From: Candidatus Cloacimonadota bacterium
Lineage (GTDB): Bacteria; Cloacimonadota; Cloacimonadia; JGIOTU-2
Length of the DNA stretch: 37,313 bases
Direction of reading: 5' to 3'
Assembly: GCA_018334695.1 (NCBI GenBank)
Contig: JAGXLO010000015.1
Location: forward strand, 1 to 37,313
Below the pieces are notes generated by a model, which worked only from the letters and a program-made list of their open reading frames with translations, ran no database searches and was not told the DNA's origin. Each line of letters starts with the position of its first letter. Position 1 is the stretch's first letter. Of the stretch, positions 1-8,813 are shown one piece after another. A program made the position numbers and the translations under genes.

Positions 1-366
1 TGAGTGGAGCTAAATCCCGATTAATTTTAAAAAAAACTACCTTATGGATGGTTGAACGAAAGTGATACCTCCGTAATGGTACGAAAGAATTTCAAAGTAT
101 TAAGGAAAAAGTGAAAAGGGAAAGCAGCCAGTGGGCTGACAAGGTGGTGAATGGCAGGAAAAGATAAAAAAAAGTAATTGAAATTCAATGCAAAAAGCTT
201 CGAAATGAAACATTTGGAGTAGCCAACTCTGTCGGCTGTTTTTCTTGCTTTATAATTGATGAACGAATTTGTAATACACCAGACCTAAAAATCATTGTCA
301 CTCTGATGAGCTCAGCGAAGAAGTTTACAATGCCGATGCTAATCGGTGAGTCTCCTTCAATGAGAC

Positions 367-419
367 TTCCCGACTGGTCGGGAATAGTCGAATTAATCCC
401 GATAGCAAAGCATATCGGG
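367..419. repeat. Pair of GC-rich inverted repeats (CCCGAY...RTCGGG)
   Basis: Two hairpin-forming palindromes lie 13 bases apart in AT-rich DNA. The first has a perfect 8-bp stem, TTCCCGAC/GTCGGGAA, with a 2-base loop (367-384). The second pairs 398-406 with 410-419 around an AAA loop, with one bulged A. They share the CCCGA/TCGGG core, so they look like two copies of one dispersed palindrome type rather than a terminator: no T-tract follows either. Confidence 0.55.
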
Positions 420-662
420 GCAAAGCTGGCAATATGTTATAAAGTGTAGAAATACCCAGCAAAATCAGAAAGACGCAAGGAAGGAGTGACTTTGAGACTA
501 TGAGACTGTGAGACCTTGGGCGGAGGAGAACTTGAGATGGTAAAGGGGAAAAGGGAAAAGGAGACTCTGATCCTGAAATAGGTTTAATTAAACTAAAAAA
601 TAAATCAAAAGATTAAATTATCTCATAATTCAAAATCAAAAATTGTCTTTCCTTTAACAATA

Positions 663-875
663 AATTCCTACTAATACCTATAATTCCCACTAATTCCTAT
701 TAACTCCTCTTGCCTTAATTTCTAAACTCCTAAACTTCTAAACCACTAAACCTCATACCTTATACCCATTCTGAGCCTAATATAAGTTGAATTCCTCCAA
801 CAACAAATTCCTGCAAATACCCACAAATTCCCATAAATACCAATGAATTCCTATAAATTCCTACAAATACCTAAA
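663..875. repeat. Degenerate 10-bp tandem repeat field (AATWCCYAYA-like)
   Basis: Seven consecutive 10-base units run from 806 to 875, each beginning AATTCC or AATACC (for example AATTCCTGCA, AATACCCACA, AATTCCTATA). A second, more degenerate set runs from 663 to about 702, and related CTAAAC-type units of 9-10 bases lie between. The unit is close to one helical turn, so the AT steps are phased on one face of the DNA. No known bacterial repeat family is identified. Confidence 0.65.
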
Positions 876-1022
876 TCTTTTAGCCCTAAACCCTAAGTAT
901 AAAATCCATTACCAAGAACTAAATACCCCTGACTATGCTCCGTCCACCATTAAATTTTAAAAAAACTAATTCATTTTTACAATAAAATATTACAACCAAC
1001 CATCTAAAATTTCCTATATCCT

Positions 1023-1050
1023 TTGACAAAGATTTCTCTCCTCGAAAATA
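1023..1050 (+). promoter_or_regulatory. Putative promoter (-35 TTGACA) for the TPR/mfd region
   Basis: TTGACA lies at 1023-1028, about 58 bases before the ATG of the TPR gene. The -10 region is poor (AAATAA-like about 17 bases downstream). The call rests mainly on the same hexamer recurring, correctly oriented, before other operon heads in this window. Confidence 0.3.
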
Positions 1051-1086
1051 AATGAAAAAAATTAAATTTTTAAAGGAAGGACAAAA

Positions 1087-1770
1087 ATGTCTGCTAGAAT
1101 TCCCAAACATAAACATGAGTTAAAAGAAGACAAATTTATATCATTTGTTTTTAGAACTGTGGATTATTTCAAATCCACCTGGAAAACTTTTGCCATAGTC
1201 GGCGTCATCGTTGTTGCAATTGTTATAATTATGATTGCTTATCTTAGTCATCGTAGTAATCTTAATCAGATGGCTTTAGAAGATTATGCACAAGCTACCA
1301 AACTTTTTCGTCAACAAAAATACGCTGCTGCCAAAGATAGCTTAAATACGTTGAGAACAATATATAAATCTACAAAATATGGAAAACAGGCTTTACTTTA
1401 TCTGGGTAAAATCGCTCTTGCTAATCAGAATTATGAAGAAGCACAGAATTATTTTAAGGAAGCATCCAAAAAAATTAGTAACAGTATGTTAAGAAAAGCT
1501 GCAATGGTTGGACAGGCAAAATGCCTACAAGCACAAGAAAAAGAAAAGGACTATTATAATAAACTGGAAGAAATCGCACGAGAATTTCCGGATTCATACG
1601 ATGCTCCTGATATGTACCTAAAAGTTGCAAGCTACTATAAAGAACAAAATCAGGATGAACAAGCCAAAAAACTATATTCCCTCATAACCAAAAAATATAA
1701 AAAATCAGCAGCTTATCAGGACGCAAAAACCAGCCTTAATAATATCAAAAAGGAAAATTTTTCACTATAG
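1087..1770 (+). CDS. Membrane-anchored TPR protein (YfgM-like)
   Basis: This 227-residue protein has a positively charged N-terminus, one hydrophobic segment at about residues 36-56, and an extracytoplasmic part made of tetratricopeptide-like helical repeats (A/F/Y-rich helices such as YAQATKLFRQQKYAAA, ALLYLGKIALANQNYEEA and a third near the C-terminus). This N-in, TPR-out layout resembles the YfgM family, which in Escherichia coli associates with SecYEG and the periplasmic chaperone PpiD. That fits the three PpiD/SurA-like genes downstream of mfd, but the assignment to YfgM is by architecture only. The ATG at 1087 is preceded by a good AAGGAAGG ribosome-binding site. A generic TPR scaffold is the alternative. 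Confidence 0.75.
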   Translation: MSARIPKHKHELKEDKFISFVFRTVDYFKSTWKTFAIVGVIVVAIVIIMIAYLSHRSNLNQMALEDYAQATKLFRQQKYAAAKDSLNTLRTIYKSTKYGKQALLYLGKIALANQNYEEAQNYFKEASKKISNSMLRKAAMVGQAKCLQAQEKEKDYYNKLEEIAREFPDSYDAPDMYLKVASYYKEQNQDEQAKKLYSLITKKYKKSAAYQDAKTSLNNIKKENFSL

Positions 1771-1882
1771 AATAACTCACATCTCTAACATCAGTCTGCG
1801 CAATTTTATATTAAGAGTTGCAGCTAATTTGCAACCGATTTAAGAAATTTTATAATTTTCCTAACAGTCCTAGAATCCTAAG

Positions 1883-4800
1883 ATGTTTTATAAAACAGTA
1901 AAAAATTATCTAGATAACTCCGCTAAAATCCAGGAATTTCTCCACCTGGCAAGCAGCAATAAGCCAAAAGAGATTATCGGCTTGAATGATTCAGTTAAAT
2001 CTCTGCTTTTGGCGCACTTGTTTTTTGCAAATAAAAAAAGTATTATTTATATTACTCCCAATGATACAATAGCTCAGAACATATGCAATGATCTGGAAAT
2101 TATGCTGGAGGAAGAGCAATTCTTTCATCTGTTTGGTTACGAGCTTCTACCATACGAAGAATTTTCTCCCAGACCTACCTGCAGATTGGAAAGAAGTAAT
2201 ACACTCACAGCTGCCGCTCTAGGCAGAAAAGCTGTATATATTACCTCACTTACTGAATTACTGAGAAAGGTAAACCCACCTCAAAATTTTAAAAAAATGA
2301 TATTATCTCTGAAAATTGGCAAAGTATATGAATTGGATTCAATTCTTGATGAACTCATCTCCACCGGATACTCCAGAACTTCCCAGGTTACTCAAGCCGG
2401 TGAATTCAGTAAACGCGGTGGAATACTTGATATTTTCTCTCCTCAGTACAAAAACCCATTCCGTATTGAATTTTTCGGGGATGAGATTGAGTCCATCAGA
2501 ACCTTTTCAGCAGAAACCCAGAGATCCATCTCCTCTGATCATGACTCTTTAATCATCCAACCTGTCCGAGAATTCGCCTTAAATCAACTTGCGGAAGAAA
2601 TTCACCCATTCCTTACTCAAAAAATCGCTGAAAAAGGATTTTATGATGGTATAGAACACGACATGCCTTTACTCCTTGATAATACTTCATCTTTTCTTAA
2701 ATACTTTTCTAAAGAAGACACATTAGTTGTTTGTGACGAAGCTCAAAATTATTCAAATATTGAAAAAAATTTAGTAGAGGAAGCCACTGAACAATATGAA
2801 AAAAAATTAACTCATGCCAAAAAAGAGATAGTACCATACTTTACTGATATTTTTACAGCTCTAAAATCACTTTCGCTTGCTGATTACAACCTTTTCTATT
2901 TTAATCGTACAGAAAATAATCTTGCCGACAAAACATTGGATGTAAAATCAAGATCTCAAATAAATTTTAAAAGCAATTTCACTCTCCTTGAAGATGAGAT
3001 AGGCAGAATTCAACAAGAGAATTACAAGATTTTTATCCAATCGGACAACAAAAGTCAGAGCAGTCGTATTCAGAAAACACTAGATTTTCTACCTGCAGAG
3101 ATCACATATACCATAGGAGTTTTCCACAGCGGGTTTATTTTAAATTCAGCAAAATTAGCTGTTTTCACCGACCACGAAATCTTTGACCGCTACAAACACA
3201 AAAAACGTTTTTCCAGATTTTCTCGCGCTGAATCATTGGGCGACTACACCACTCTTGAAAACGGTGACTATATTGTTCATATTGATTACGGAATTGGGAT
3301 TTATCATGGCTTACAAAAACTGGAGATTCAAAACAGCTCCATGGAATGCCTCGTCCTCAGCTATGCAGATGAAGATAAAATCTACGTCCCAACCGACCAG
3401 TTAAGTCTGGTTTCCAAATTCTCGGCAGAAGAAGGTGTACAACCTACTATTCACCGTATAGGAGGCTCACGCTGGGACAAAACCAAGAAAAAGGTTCAGG
3501 AGGACGTGGAAGAGATTGCCAAAGACCTGATTTTTCTTTATGCCAGAAGAAAAATTGCCAAGGGCTATGCCTTCTCTTCCGATACTGAATGGCAAAAAGA
3601 GATGGAAGCTGCCTTTATCTATAAAGACACCAAAGACCAGATAAAAGCAACTGAAGATGTGAAAGAAGATATGGAATCCTCCTCTCCCATGGAAAGATTA
3701 ATCTGCGGAGATGTAGGCTTTGGCAAAACGGAAGTAGCAGTTAGAGCTGCCTTCAAAGCTGTAATGGACAGCAAACAGGTAGCTTTTGTCGTACCAACTA
3801 CCATTCTTGCAGAACAGCACTTTCTTACATTTTCAGAACGGCTAAAAGATTATCCTATAAACATTGAAATGTTGAGCAGGTTTGTCACACGCACCACCCA
3901 GAAAAAAATATTGAATAAAATAAAATATGGAGAAGCTGATATTATTATAGGCACTCACAGGCTATTTTCTAAGGATATAAATTTTAAAGATCTGGGCTTG
4001 CTAATCATCGATGAAGAACAAAAATTCGGAGTTAAACACAAAGAAAAATTGAAATCAATAAAAGAAAACGTAGATACTCTTATTTTGACTGCTACTCCTA
4101 TCCCTCGTACCCTAAATATGGCTCTCTCCGGTGTGAAAGATATGACCGTAATGCGGGAAGCACCGGAAAACAGATTACCCATAAGAACCAAACATATAAA
4201 TTTTGATAAGAAGATTATTAAAGAAGCAATTCAACGAGAATTGGACAGGCAGGGTCAGATATTTTTTTTACATAATCGGGTAGAAACCATTGAAGTTATG
4301 TACAACAGACTGAAGGATATTATTCCTGGCACAAATATCAGAATTGGACACGCTCAGATGCCTACAACCAAACTGGAAAAAGTCATGTTCGATTTTTATC
4401 ATAGAAAATTTGATATTCTGCTCTGTACTACCATTATCGAATCCGGCATAGATATACCAAATGTAAATACAATCATCATAAACAGAGCTGATAAACTAGG
4501 GCTGTCTCAGCTGTATCAATTGCGAGGCAGAGTTGGCAGATCAGACCATCAGGCTTATGCTTATCTGGTAACACCGCGTAAAATTTCCGATACTGCCAAA
4601 GACAGACTGCGAACTCTGGAAAAACATGAAGCCCTGGGCTCCGGTATTAACATAGCTATGCGCGATCTGGAAATACGAGGAGCGGGAAATCTGCTGGGAG
4701 CTAAACAACATGGTGTGATGAATACTATCGGAATCAGCTTTTACAATCAAATCCTCAAAAAAGCAATTAGTAGAATTAAGTCCGGCGAAGACGTGGACAT

Positions 4801-5251
4801 CTTTGCAATTGATAAAAACAAAACAAAAATTCAAACCGTTATCCCCTATTATTTTCCCAAAAACTATATCGAAAACGATAAGATTCGTTTACAGTTCTAT
4901 GAACGCTTAAATAAAGTAGAAGAGTATAAGGAATTCGCAGAGCTTCGGGACGAAATAAAAGACCGATTTGGACCTATACAGGAACCCGCAATTAACGTGA
5001 TCAAATACTATAAGATTGTTTTCTGGTCCAAAAAACTCGCTATTGACAATATCTCTATAGATAAAAATAGAATAATAATATCCTTTGGGCAGGACATCTC
5101 TCAGAAAAAAATTTCAACTCTTCTCGAAAAAATCCCCAACGAAATTTCATTTAAGCAAAGCAAAGGGTTTCAATTGACAGTCAAAACTCCCATTCGTGAG
5201 TACAAAAATAACTTTGATCTTTGTAGCAAGATTCTGAGGCTGTTAGTTTAA
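1883..5251 (+). CDS. mfd: Transcription-repair coupling factor Mfd
   Basis: Mfd is a DNA translocase that dislodges RNA polymerase stalled at lesions and recruits UvrA. The 1122-residue length is normal. An N-terminal UvrB-like region is followed by the CarD-like RNA-polymerase-interaction domain at about 455-550 (GDYIVHIDYGIGIYHG). The helicase has Walker A GDVGFGKT near 609-616, Walker B DEEQ near 709-712, and the TATPIPRT motif. The second RecA lobe has the ESGIDIPN and QLRGRVGRS motifs. The translocation motif GAGNLLGAKQHG is near 932, and a TRCF C-terminal domain covers about 985-1080. The ATG has no strong ribosome-binding site and sits 112 bases after the TPR gene. Identity is secure; start choice is moderately secure. 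Confidence 0.97.
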   Translation: MFYKTVKNYLDNSAKIQEFLHLASSNKPKEIIGLNDSVKSLLLAHLFFANKKSIIYITPNDTIAQNICNDLEIMLEEEQFFHLFGYELLPYEEFSPRPTCRLERSNTLTAAALGRKAVYITSLTELLRKVNPPQNFKKMILSLKIGKVYELDSILDELISTGYSRTSQVTQAGEFSKRGGILDIFSPQYKNPFRIEFFGDEIESIRTFSAETQRSISSDHDSLIIQPVREFALNQLAEEIHPFLTQKIAEKGFYDGIEHDMPLLLDNTSSFLKYFSKEDTLVVCDEAQNYSNIEKNLVEEATEQYEKKLTHAKKEIVPYFTDIFTALKSLSLADYNLFYFNRTENNLADKTLDVKSRSQINFKSNFTLLEDEIGRIQQENYKIFIQSDNKSQSSRIQKTLDFLPAEITYTIGVFHSGFILNSAKLAVFTDHEIFDRYKHKKRFSRFSRAESLGDYTTLENGDYIVHIDYGIGIYHGLQKLEIQNSSMECLVLSYADEDKIYVPTDQLSLVSKFSAEEGVQPTIHRIGGSRWDKTKKKVQEDVEEIAKDLIFLYARRKIAKGYAFSSDTEWQKEMEAAFIYKDTKDQIKATEDVKEDMESSSPMERLICGDVGFGKTEVAVRAAFKAVMDSKQVAFVVPTTILAEQHFLTFSERLKDYPINIEMLSRFVTRTTQKKILNKIKYGEADIIIGTHRLFSKDINFKDLGLLIIDEEQKFGVKHKEKLKSIKENVDTLILTATPIPRTLNMALSGVKDMTVMREAPENRLPIRTKHINFDKKIIKEAIQRELDRQGQIFFLHNRVETIEVMYNRLKDIIPGTNIRIGHAQMPTTKLEKVMFDFYHRKFDILLCTTIIESGIDIPNVNTIIINRADKLGLSQLYQLRGRVGRSDHQAYAYLVTPRKISDTAKDRLRTLEKHEALGSGINIAMRDLEIRGAGNLLGAKQHGVMNTIGISFYNQILKKAISRIKSGEDVDIFAIDKNKTKIQTVIPYYFPKNYIENDKIRLQFYERLNKVEEYKEFAELRDEIKDRFGPIQEPAINVIKYYKIVFWSKKLAIDNISIDKNRIIISFGQDISQKKISTLLEKIPNEISFKQSKGFQLTVKTPIREYKNNFDLCSKILRLLV

Positions 5252-5267
5252 GATACAATCAATAATA

Positions 5268-5297
5268 TTGACACGAATTACACTTTTTTAATGTTTG
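5268..5297 (+). promoter_or_regulatory. Putative promoter (-35 TTGACA) for the chaperone operon
   Basis: TTGACA at 5268-5273 is followed about 15-17 bases later by TAATGTTTG, an imperfect -10. It lies 53 bases before the first chaperone gene, in the only gap between mfd and that operon, so the three chaperone genes may have their own promoter. Confidence 0.3.
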
Positions 5298-5325
5298 GAA
5301 ATTACAAAATTCTTAAAGAGGAAAT

Positions 5326-6666
5326 ATGACAGAAAAAAATAAAAAGAAATATAATAGAATTATTGTAATAGTTTTAATTCTTGTGGCTGTATTTTTTATC
5401 TACTGGAACAATTTTCGCCAAGTGGATGAAAACAAAGTGCTTGCAGTAGTTGGAAACGAAAAGATTTTATATTCGGATGTTAGCGAAGCTATAGGTCAAA
5501 ATCAGCAATTAAGTACATGGTCACAGGATCAAGTTCTGGATCAGCTTATAAATATGAAAATTGCCAAAATTTATGCAGATAGCAATAAATATTTTGCTAA
5601 ACAGGAATACAAAGAAGAATTTGAATGGCAAAAGGAAGAGGCAAAAAAGGGACTGATGGCAAGTGTTTATCTGGAGCAAAAAGCCGGGGAAAAAGGGGAA
5701 CTTGATGACGAATTTTATAAAAGTCATATAAAGGAAAATCCCTATTATAAAATAATGACAATTTTCAAATCATTCTCTGAGGATGACTCTGCCAAAGTAG
5801 AGAAACAGATGGATCAAGCCTATGAGAAATTGCTGGAAGGTGAAGATTTTAAAGAAGTCAGAACAGATTACATGGAAGATAAGTATCTCGATCCCAATAA
5901 TGCCGAAGAAATTATCGAGGTTAATGTCCTTAAATCTTTGCTTCCCAGAAAATTGGATGTGGGCGAATTTTCTCAGCCTGTTTATACAGAAAATGGATAT
6001 TACATCATAAAAAGACTACCCGACCCCTCCTTAACTGAAATCAAAGAGAAACTGGGTAATGATATCAAAACCGGGAAGAAGAACGAGTATATGCGCAACT
6101 ATGCTGATTCTTTAAAAAGCCAAATAACAATGTACGAAGCCAATCTGCGCAAAGTTTTAAATAATCCTGAATATACTGCCAATGAAGATTTAACAATTTC
6201 CGCTCTGGGTGACTACAAGATGCGTGGTGCTTACTTAACAAAATTTATCCAAAACTCATTTCCCCAAACCGATATAGAAGATGAAAATTTGAATTACATA
6301 AAAAATATTGCCAGAGAGCTCACGCTGCAAAATTATCTTTATAACAAAGCAAAAGAAGCCGGAATTGAAAACACTCCTGAATATAAAAATAAAGCAGAAG
6401 CAGAACTGGCAATGTTCGAGCAAGGTTGGGAAAATTTTATAATCAGTAAAGTTTATAATAAAATTATCAGTGAAGAGACAAATGTTACAGAAAATGAAAT
6501 TGTTAATTACTATAATACTCATCAGGAAGATTTCACAAGTAGTGGCGAAGTCCAACCACTAGAATCTGTACGATATAAGATAAAATATAAACTTCAGGAT
6601 AAAAAAATTAACAATTGGTTTGAAAATGTAAAAAATGATCTAAATATCAAAGTAGAAAGAAAATAA
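5326..6666 (+). CDS. Membrane-anchored SurA/PpiD-like peptidyl-prolyl isomerase family protein
   Basis: This 446-residue protein has a single N-terminal transmembrane anchor (about residues 11-27) after a lysine-rich cytoplasmic tail, so the bulk should be periplasmic, as in PpiD. A SurA-N-like chaperone region (about 33-115, beginning VLAVVGNEKILYSDV) is followed by a parvulin-like region (about 140-232) ending FSQPVYTENGYYIIKR. The usual parvulin start (R/K-A-x-HIL) is replaced by YYKIMTIFKSF, and the core Gly-Gly-x-Leu-Gly segment is absent, so isomerase activity is doubtful. A long helical C-terminal segment, with another SurA-N-like piece, follows. The ribosome-binding site AAGAGGAA is good. 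It is first of three related genes; 20 bases separate it from the next. Confidence 0.8.
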   Translation: MTEKNKKKYNRIIVIVLILVAVFFIYWNNFRQVDENKVLAVVGNEKILYSDVSEAIGQNQQLSTWSQDQVLDQLINMKIAKIYADSNKYFAKQEYKEEFEWQKEEAKKGLMASVYLEQKAGEKGELDDEFYKSHIKENPYYKIMTIFKSFSEDDSAKVEKQMDQAYEKLLEGEDFKEVRTDYMEDKYLDPNNAEEIIEVNVLKSLLPRKLDVGEFSQPVYTENGYYIIKRLPDPSLTEIKEKLGNDIKTGKKNEYMRNYADSLKSQITMYEANLRKVLNNPEYTANEDLTISALGDYKMRGAYLTKFIQNSFPQTDIEDENLNYIKNIARELTLQNYLYNKAKEAGIENTPEYKNKAEAELAMFEQGWENFIISKVYNKIISEETNVTENEIVNYYNTHQEDFTSSGEVQPLESVRYKIKYKLQDKKINNWFENVKNDLNIKVERK

Positions 6667-6686
6667 TTTTTTCTTTTGAGGTAAAA

Positions 6687-7478
6687 ATGAAAAATAAACA
6701 TATTTTATTAATAATTTTCGCACTAATTATTATTGTAACGAGTTGTGAAAATAAAGAAGAAAAAGATGGAGTAGTCGTAGCTACTGTAGGTAATGAAAAA
6801 TTATATGAACATCAACTTCGTTCGCAATTTACTCCAGCTGAATGGGAAAATATCACCTCAGAGCAGAAAAAAAATGCCATTGAAGAATGGGCTGAAATTA
6901 CCGTATTAGCGCAGGAAGCAAAAGAGCGTGGGATTAATAAGAATAAAAATGTCAAATTTGATATTGAATATGCAACCAAGACGATTTTGGCTAATAAGCT
7001 TTTGGCAAGTATGTTAGAAAATATTAATATTTCTGACGATGATGTTTTTGAGTTCTATAACCTTAACCGAGAGAACTACAAACGACTTCAGGAAAGGATT
7101 AAGATTCAGCAATTTGTCACTCCTACCTGGGCAGCTGCAGACTCAGCTATAAACGAGTACAATAATGGCGAAGCATTTTATACGATTGCCAAAAATTACG
7201 GTAGGGACTACTCAGTAGATTTTCTTACTCAAGAAAACATTTCTACCTATATGTGGAATTATTTGCAAGGTATGAAAAAATGGAATATTAGAATAATTAA
7301 AGATGGTAATCAGATAAAAGTTGTACAACTATTGAACAAAGAAGATCAAGCTTACACCATAAATTTTGATTCAATTAAGGATTCTTTGAAAAGTGTTCTA
7401 TTGGAACAGAAGCGCAAAGAATTACTAGAAAGTGCAATCGATAGTCTAAAAGTCGATTATTCATTGATAATATATTAA
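6687..7478 (+). CDS. SurA-like periplasmic chaperone lipoprotein
   Basis: This 263-residue protein starts with a lipoprotein signal peptide whose lipobox V-T-S-C puts the lipidated cysteine at residue 20. The mature part begins VVVATVGNEKLYEHQL, matching the start of the SurA-N chaperone domain in both neighbours. The region where a parvulin domain would lie is short and lacks the HIL and GG-x-L-G signatures, so this is probably a chaperone-only or degenerate paralogue. It sits 20 bases after one SurA-like gene and 11 bases before surA, so the three are almost certainly co-transcribed. A role in outer-membrane protein or lipoprotein maturation is inferred from family and context. Confidence 0.75.
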   Translation: MKNKHILLIIFALIIIVTSCENKEEKDGVVVATVGNEKLYEHQLRSQFTPAEWENITSEQKKNAIEEWAEITVLAQEAKERGINKNKNVKFDIEYATKTILANKLLASMLENINISDDDVFEFYNLNRENYKRLQERIKIQQFVTPTWAAADSAINEYNNGEAFYTIAKNYGRDYSVDFLTQENISTYMWNYLQGMKKWNIRIIKDGNQIKVVQLLNKEDQAYTINFDSIKDSLKSVLLEQKRKELLESAIDSLKVDYSLIIY

Positions 7479-7489
7479 TCAGGAGAGAT

Positions 7490-8743
7490 ATGAAAAAATT
7501 AATTATTACCCTAATCTGTTTAACTCTACTTAGTTCATTTTTGTTTGCACAGGATTCAACCAAAATCGCCGCTGTCGTTGGTGACGAAGTTATTCTGGAA
7601 TCGGATGTAGAACAATTTCAGACAGAATATAGCCAAACCGTACAACAAACAATACCCAGAGACCAAGCTATAGACATGCTTATTCAGGAAGAGTTGATTT
7701 TAGAGAAAGCAAACAAAGAAGGTATTGAAGTAACGAATTCTGATGTAGACAGAAGACTTAACGAAGCTATAAAAAATGTTACCTCCCAATTTCCCTCTTA
7801 TGATCAATTTCTTCAGGCACTAAAAAGTCAGGGTTTGACTCTGGAACAACTAAAATCACAGTATAGAGAACAAATATCAAAACAGATAAAAAAACAAACA
7901 ATTTTGAACCAGGAAGTTTTTTCTGATATATCCGTAACGAATTTCGATCTAAAAAATTATTACGAAACTCATGCAGACAGTCTTCCCACAAGACCAATGA
8001 CAATGAAAATTGGTGTTATAAAAGTAGGAGCAAAAGTAGGCAAAGAAAATTTGGATAAAGCTCTGGAAAAAATTAAAATGATTCAGAATGAGCTTGATAA
8101 AGGTAAAAATTTTAGCAAATTGGCAAGAGAATATTCTGATTGTCCTTCAGGAAAAAATGGTGGAAACCTGGGTTATTTTTCCCGAGGCTCTATGGTAAAG
8201 CCATTTGAAGATGTTGCTTTTGATCTGGAAGTAGGCAAAGTAAGCGAACCAGTGAAAACCAGATTTGGATATCATTTGATTAAAGTAGAAGAAAAGAAAC
8301 CAGGAGAAATTAAAGCCAGCCATATCCTTATCAAAACCGGTGTTGGTGAAAAAGATAAATCAGTAGCCAAAAGTGAAATACAAGAAGTAAAAACAAAACT
8401 CGAACAAGGCGGTGATTTCGAAAATATAGCTGAGCAATATTCAGATTCATTAACCACTACCGGCTTACAACGAATCACGGAAGTGCCAGTCAATCAAATT
8501 GAGCAATTCCCCCTATTTTCTGATACATTAAAAAACCTTCAAGAAGGCGAAATCTCAAGTATATTAAATGATGATAGTGATTATTATATTTTCAAAAACC
8601 TGGGATATGAAAAAGAAAGACCCTATACTTTTGATGAAGTTTCTCAACAGCTAAAAAATGTTGTGCGGCAGGAAAAACAGCAAGAAGCCTTGGAAAACTG
8701 GATTGAAGAATTGAAAAAAGAGATTTACGTTAAAAAATTCTAA
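7490..8743 (+). CDS. surA: Periplasmic chaperone/peptidyl-prolyl cis-trans isomerase SurA
   Basis: SurA escorts unfolded beta-barrel proteins across the periplasm to the BAM complex. The 417-residue protein has a Sec signal peptide cleaved probably after Ala20 (FLFA|QD), a SurA-N chaperone domain (about 27-155, IAAVVGDEVILESDV), and two parvulin domains. The first (about 168-270) is well formed, with GGNLGYFSRGSMVKPFEDVA and a terminal FGYHLIKVEE. The second (about 275-375) starts with the classic KASHILIKT but has lost the GG-x-L-G core. This two-domain layout is that of SurA. The ribosome-binding site is CAGGAGAG. It is last in the operon and followed by a terminator. Confidence 0.93.
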   Translation: MKKLIITLICLTLLSSFLFAQDSTKIAAVVGDEVILESDVEQFQTEYSQTVQQTIPRDQAIDMLIQEELILEKANKEGIEVTNSDVDRRLNEAIKNVTSQFPSYDQFLQALKSQGLTLEQLKSQYREQISKQIKKQTILNQEVFSDISVTNFDLKNYYETHADSLPTRPMTMKIGVIKVGAKVGKENLDKALEKIKMIQNELDKGKNFSKLAREYSDCPSGKNGGNLGYFSRGSMVKPFEDVAFDLEVGKVSEPVKTRFGYHLIKVEEKKPGEIKASHILIKTGVGEKDKSVAKSEIQEVKTKLEQGGDFENIAEQYSDSLTTTGLQRITEVPVNQIEQFPLFSDTLKNLQEGEISSILNDDSDYYIFKNLGYEKERPYTFDEVSQQLKNVVRQEKQQEALENWIEELKKEIYVKKF

Positions 8744-8772
8744 TTAGAAAATTAATATTATAAAAAATTATT

Positions 8773-8802
8773 GGTGGGCTATTTGCTTGGCTCACCTTTT
8801 TT
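8773..8802. terminator. Rho-independent terminator between surA and kdtA
   Basis: GGTGGGCT (8773-8780) pairs with GGCTCACC (8789-8796) over an 8-base loop, with two G-T pairs. A run of six T follows on the + strand. An A-rich stretch on the other side (8760-8767) provides T residues for the minus strand, so it may also serve the converging kdtA transcript. Confidence 0.8.
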
Positions 8803-8813
8803 ATTTAAATAAA

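Larger units (their letters stand above)
1..1086. other. Long non-coding region with inverted repeats and a 10-bp repeat field
   Basis: I see no credible gene in this stretch on either strand. It contains small hairpins (CAGCC-AGTG-GGCTG at 125-138; CCGAT-GCTA-ATCGG at 333-346), two GC-rich inverted repeats (367-419), three tandem copies of an 8-mer of the form TGAGACNN (493-516), and a degenerate decanucleotide repeat field (about 663-875). The last 60 bases carry a TTGACA hexamer (1023-1028) and the ribosome-binding site of the first gene. It may be a decayed element or a structural intergenic region; nothing identifies a transposase remnant. Confidence 0.6.

Noticed and set aside
221-247. 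AGCC...GGCT stem followed by a T-rich stretch, as a terminator
   Set aside because: The stem is only four base pairs with a nine-base loop, and no gene ends upstream within the window.
303-360. CTGATGA...GAA arrangement resembling a hammerhead ribozyme core, followed by a CCGAT/ATCGG stem and GTC
   Set aside because: The putative stem II is only GCT/AGC around one base, the required GAAA reads GAAG, and the flanking stem I does not pair next to the core.
1-540. Decayed insertion sequence or group II intron
   Set aside because: No transposase or reverse-transcriptase fragment, no terminal inverted repeats with target duplication, and no intron domain V-like hairpin could be identified.
806-875. 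Repeat array considered as CRISPR
   Set aside because: Units are 10 bases with no spacers and no cas genes nearby; it is a short-period tandem repeat.
919-1116. 65-codon open frame on the minus strand
   Set aside because: It is low-complexity (F/I/K-rich), overlaps the start and ribosome-binding site of the TPR gene, and resembles no family.
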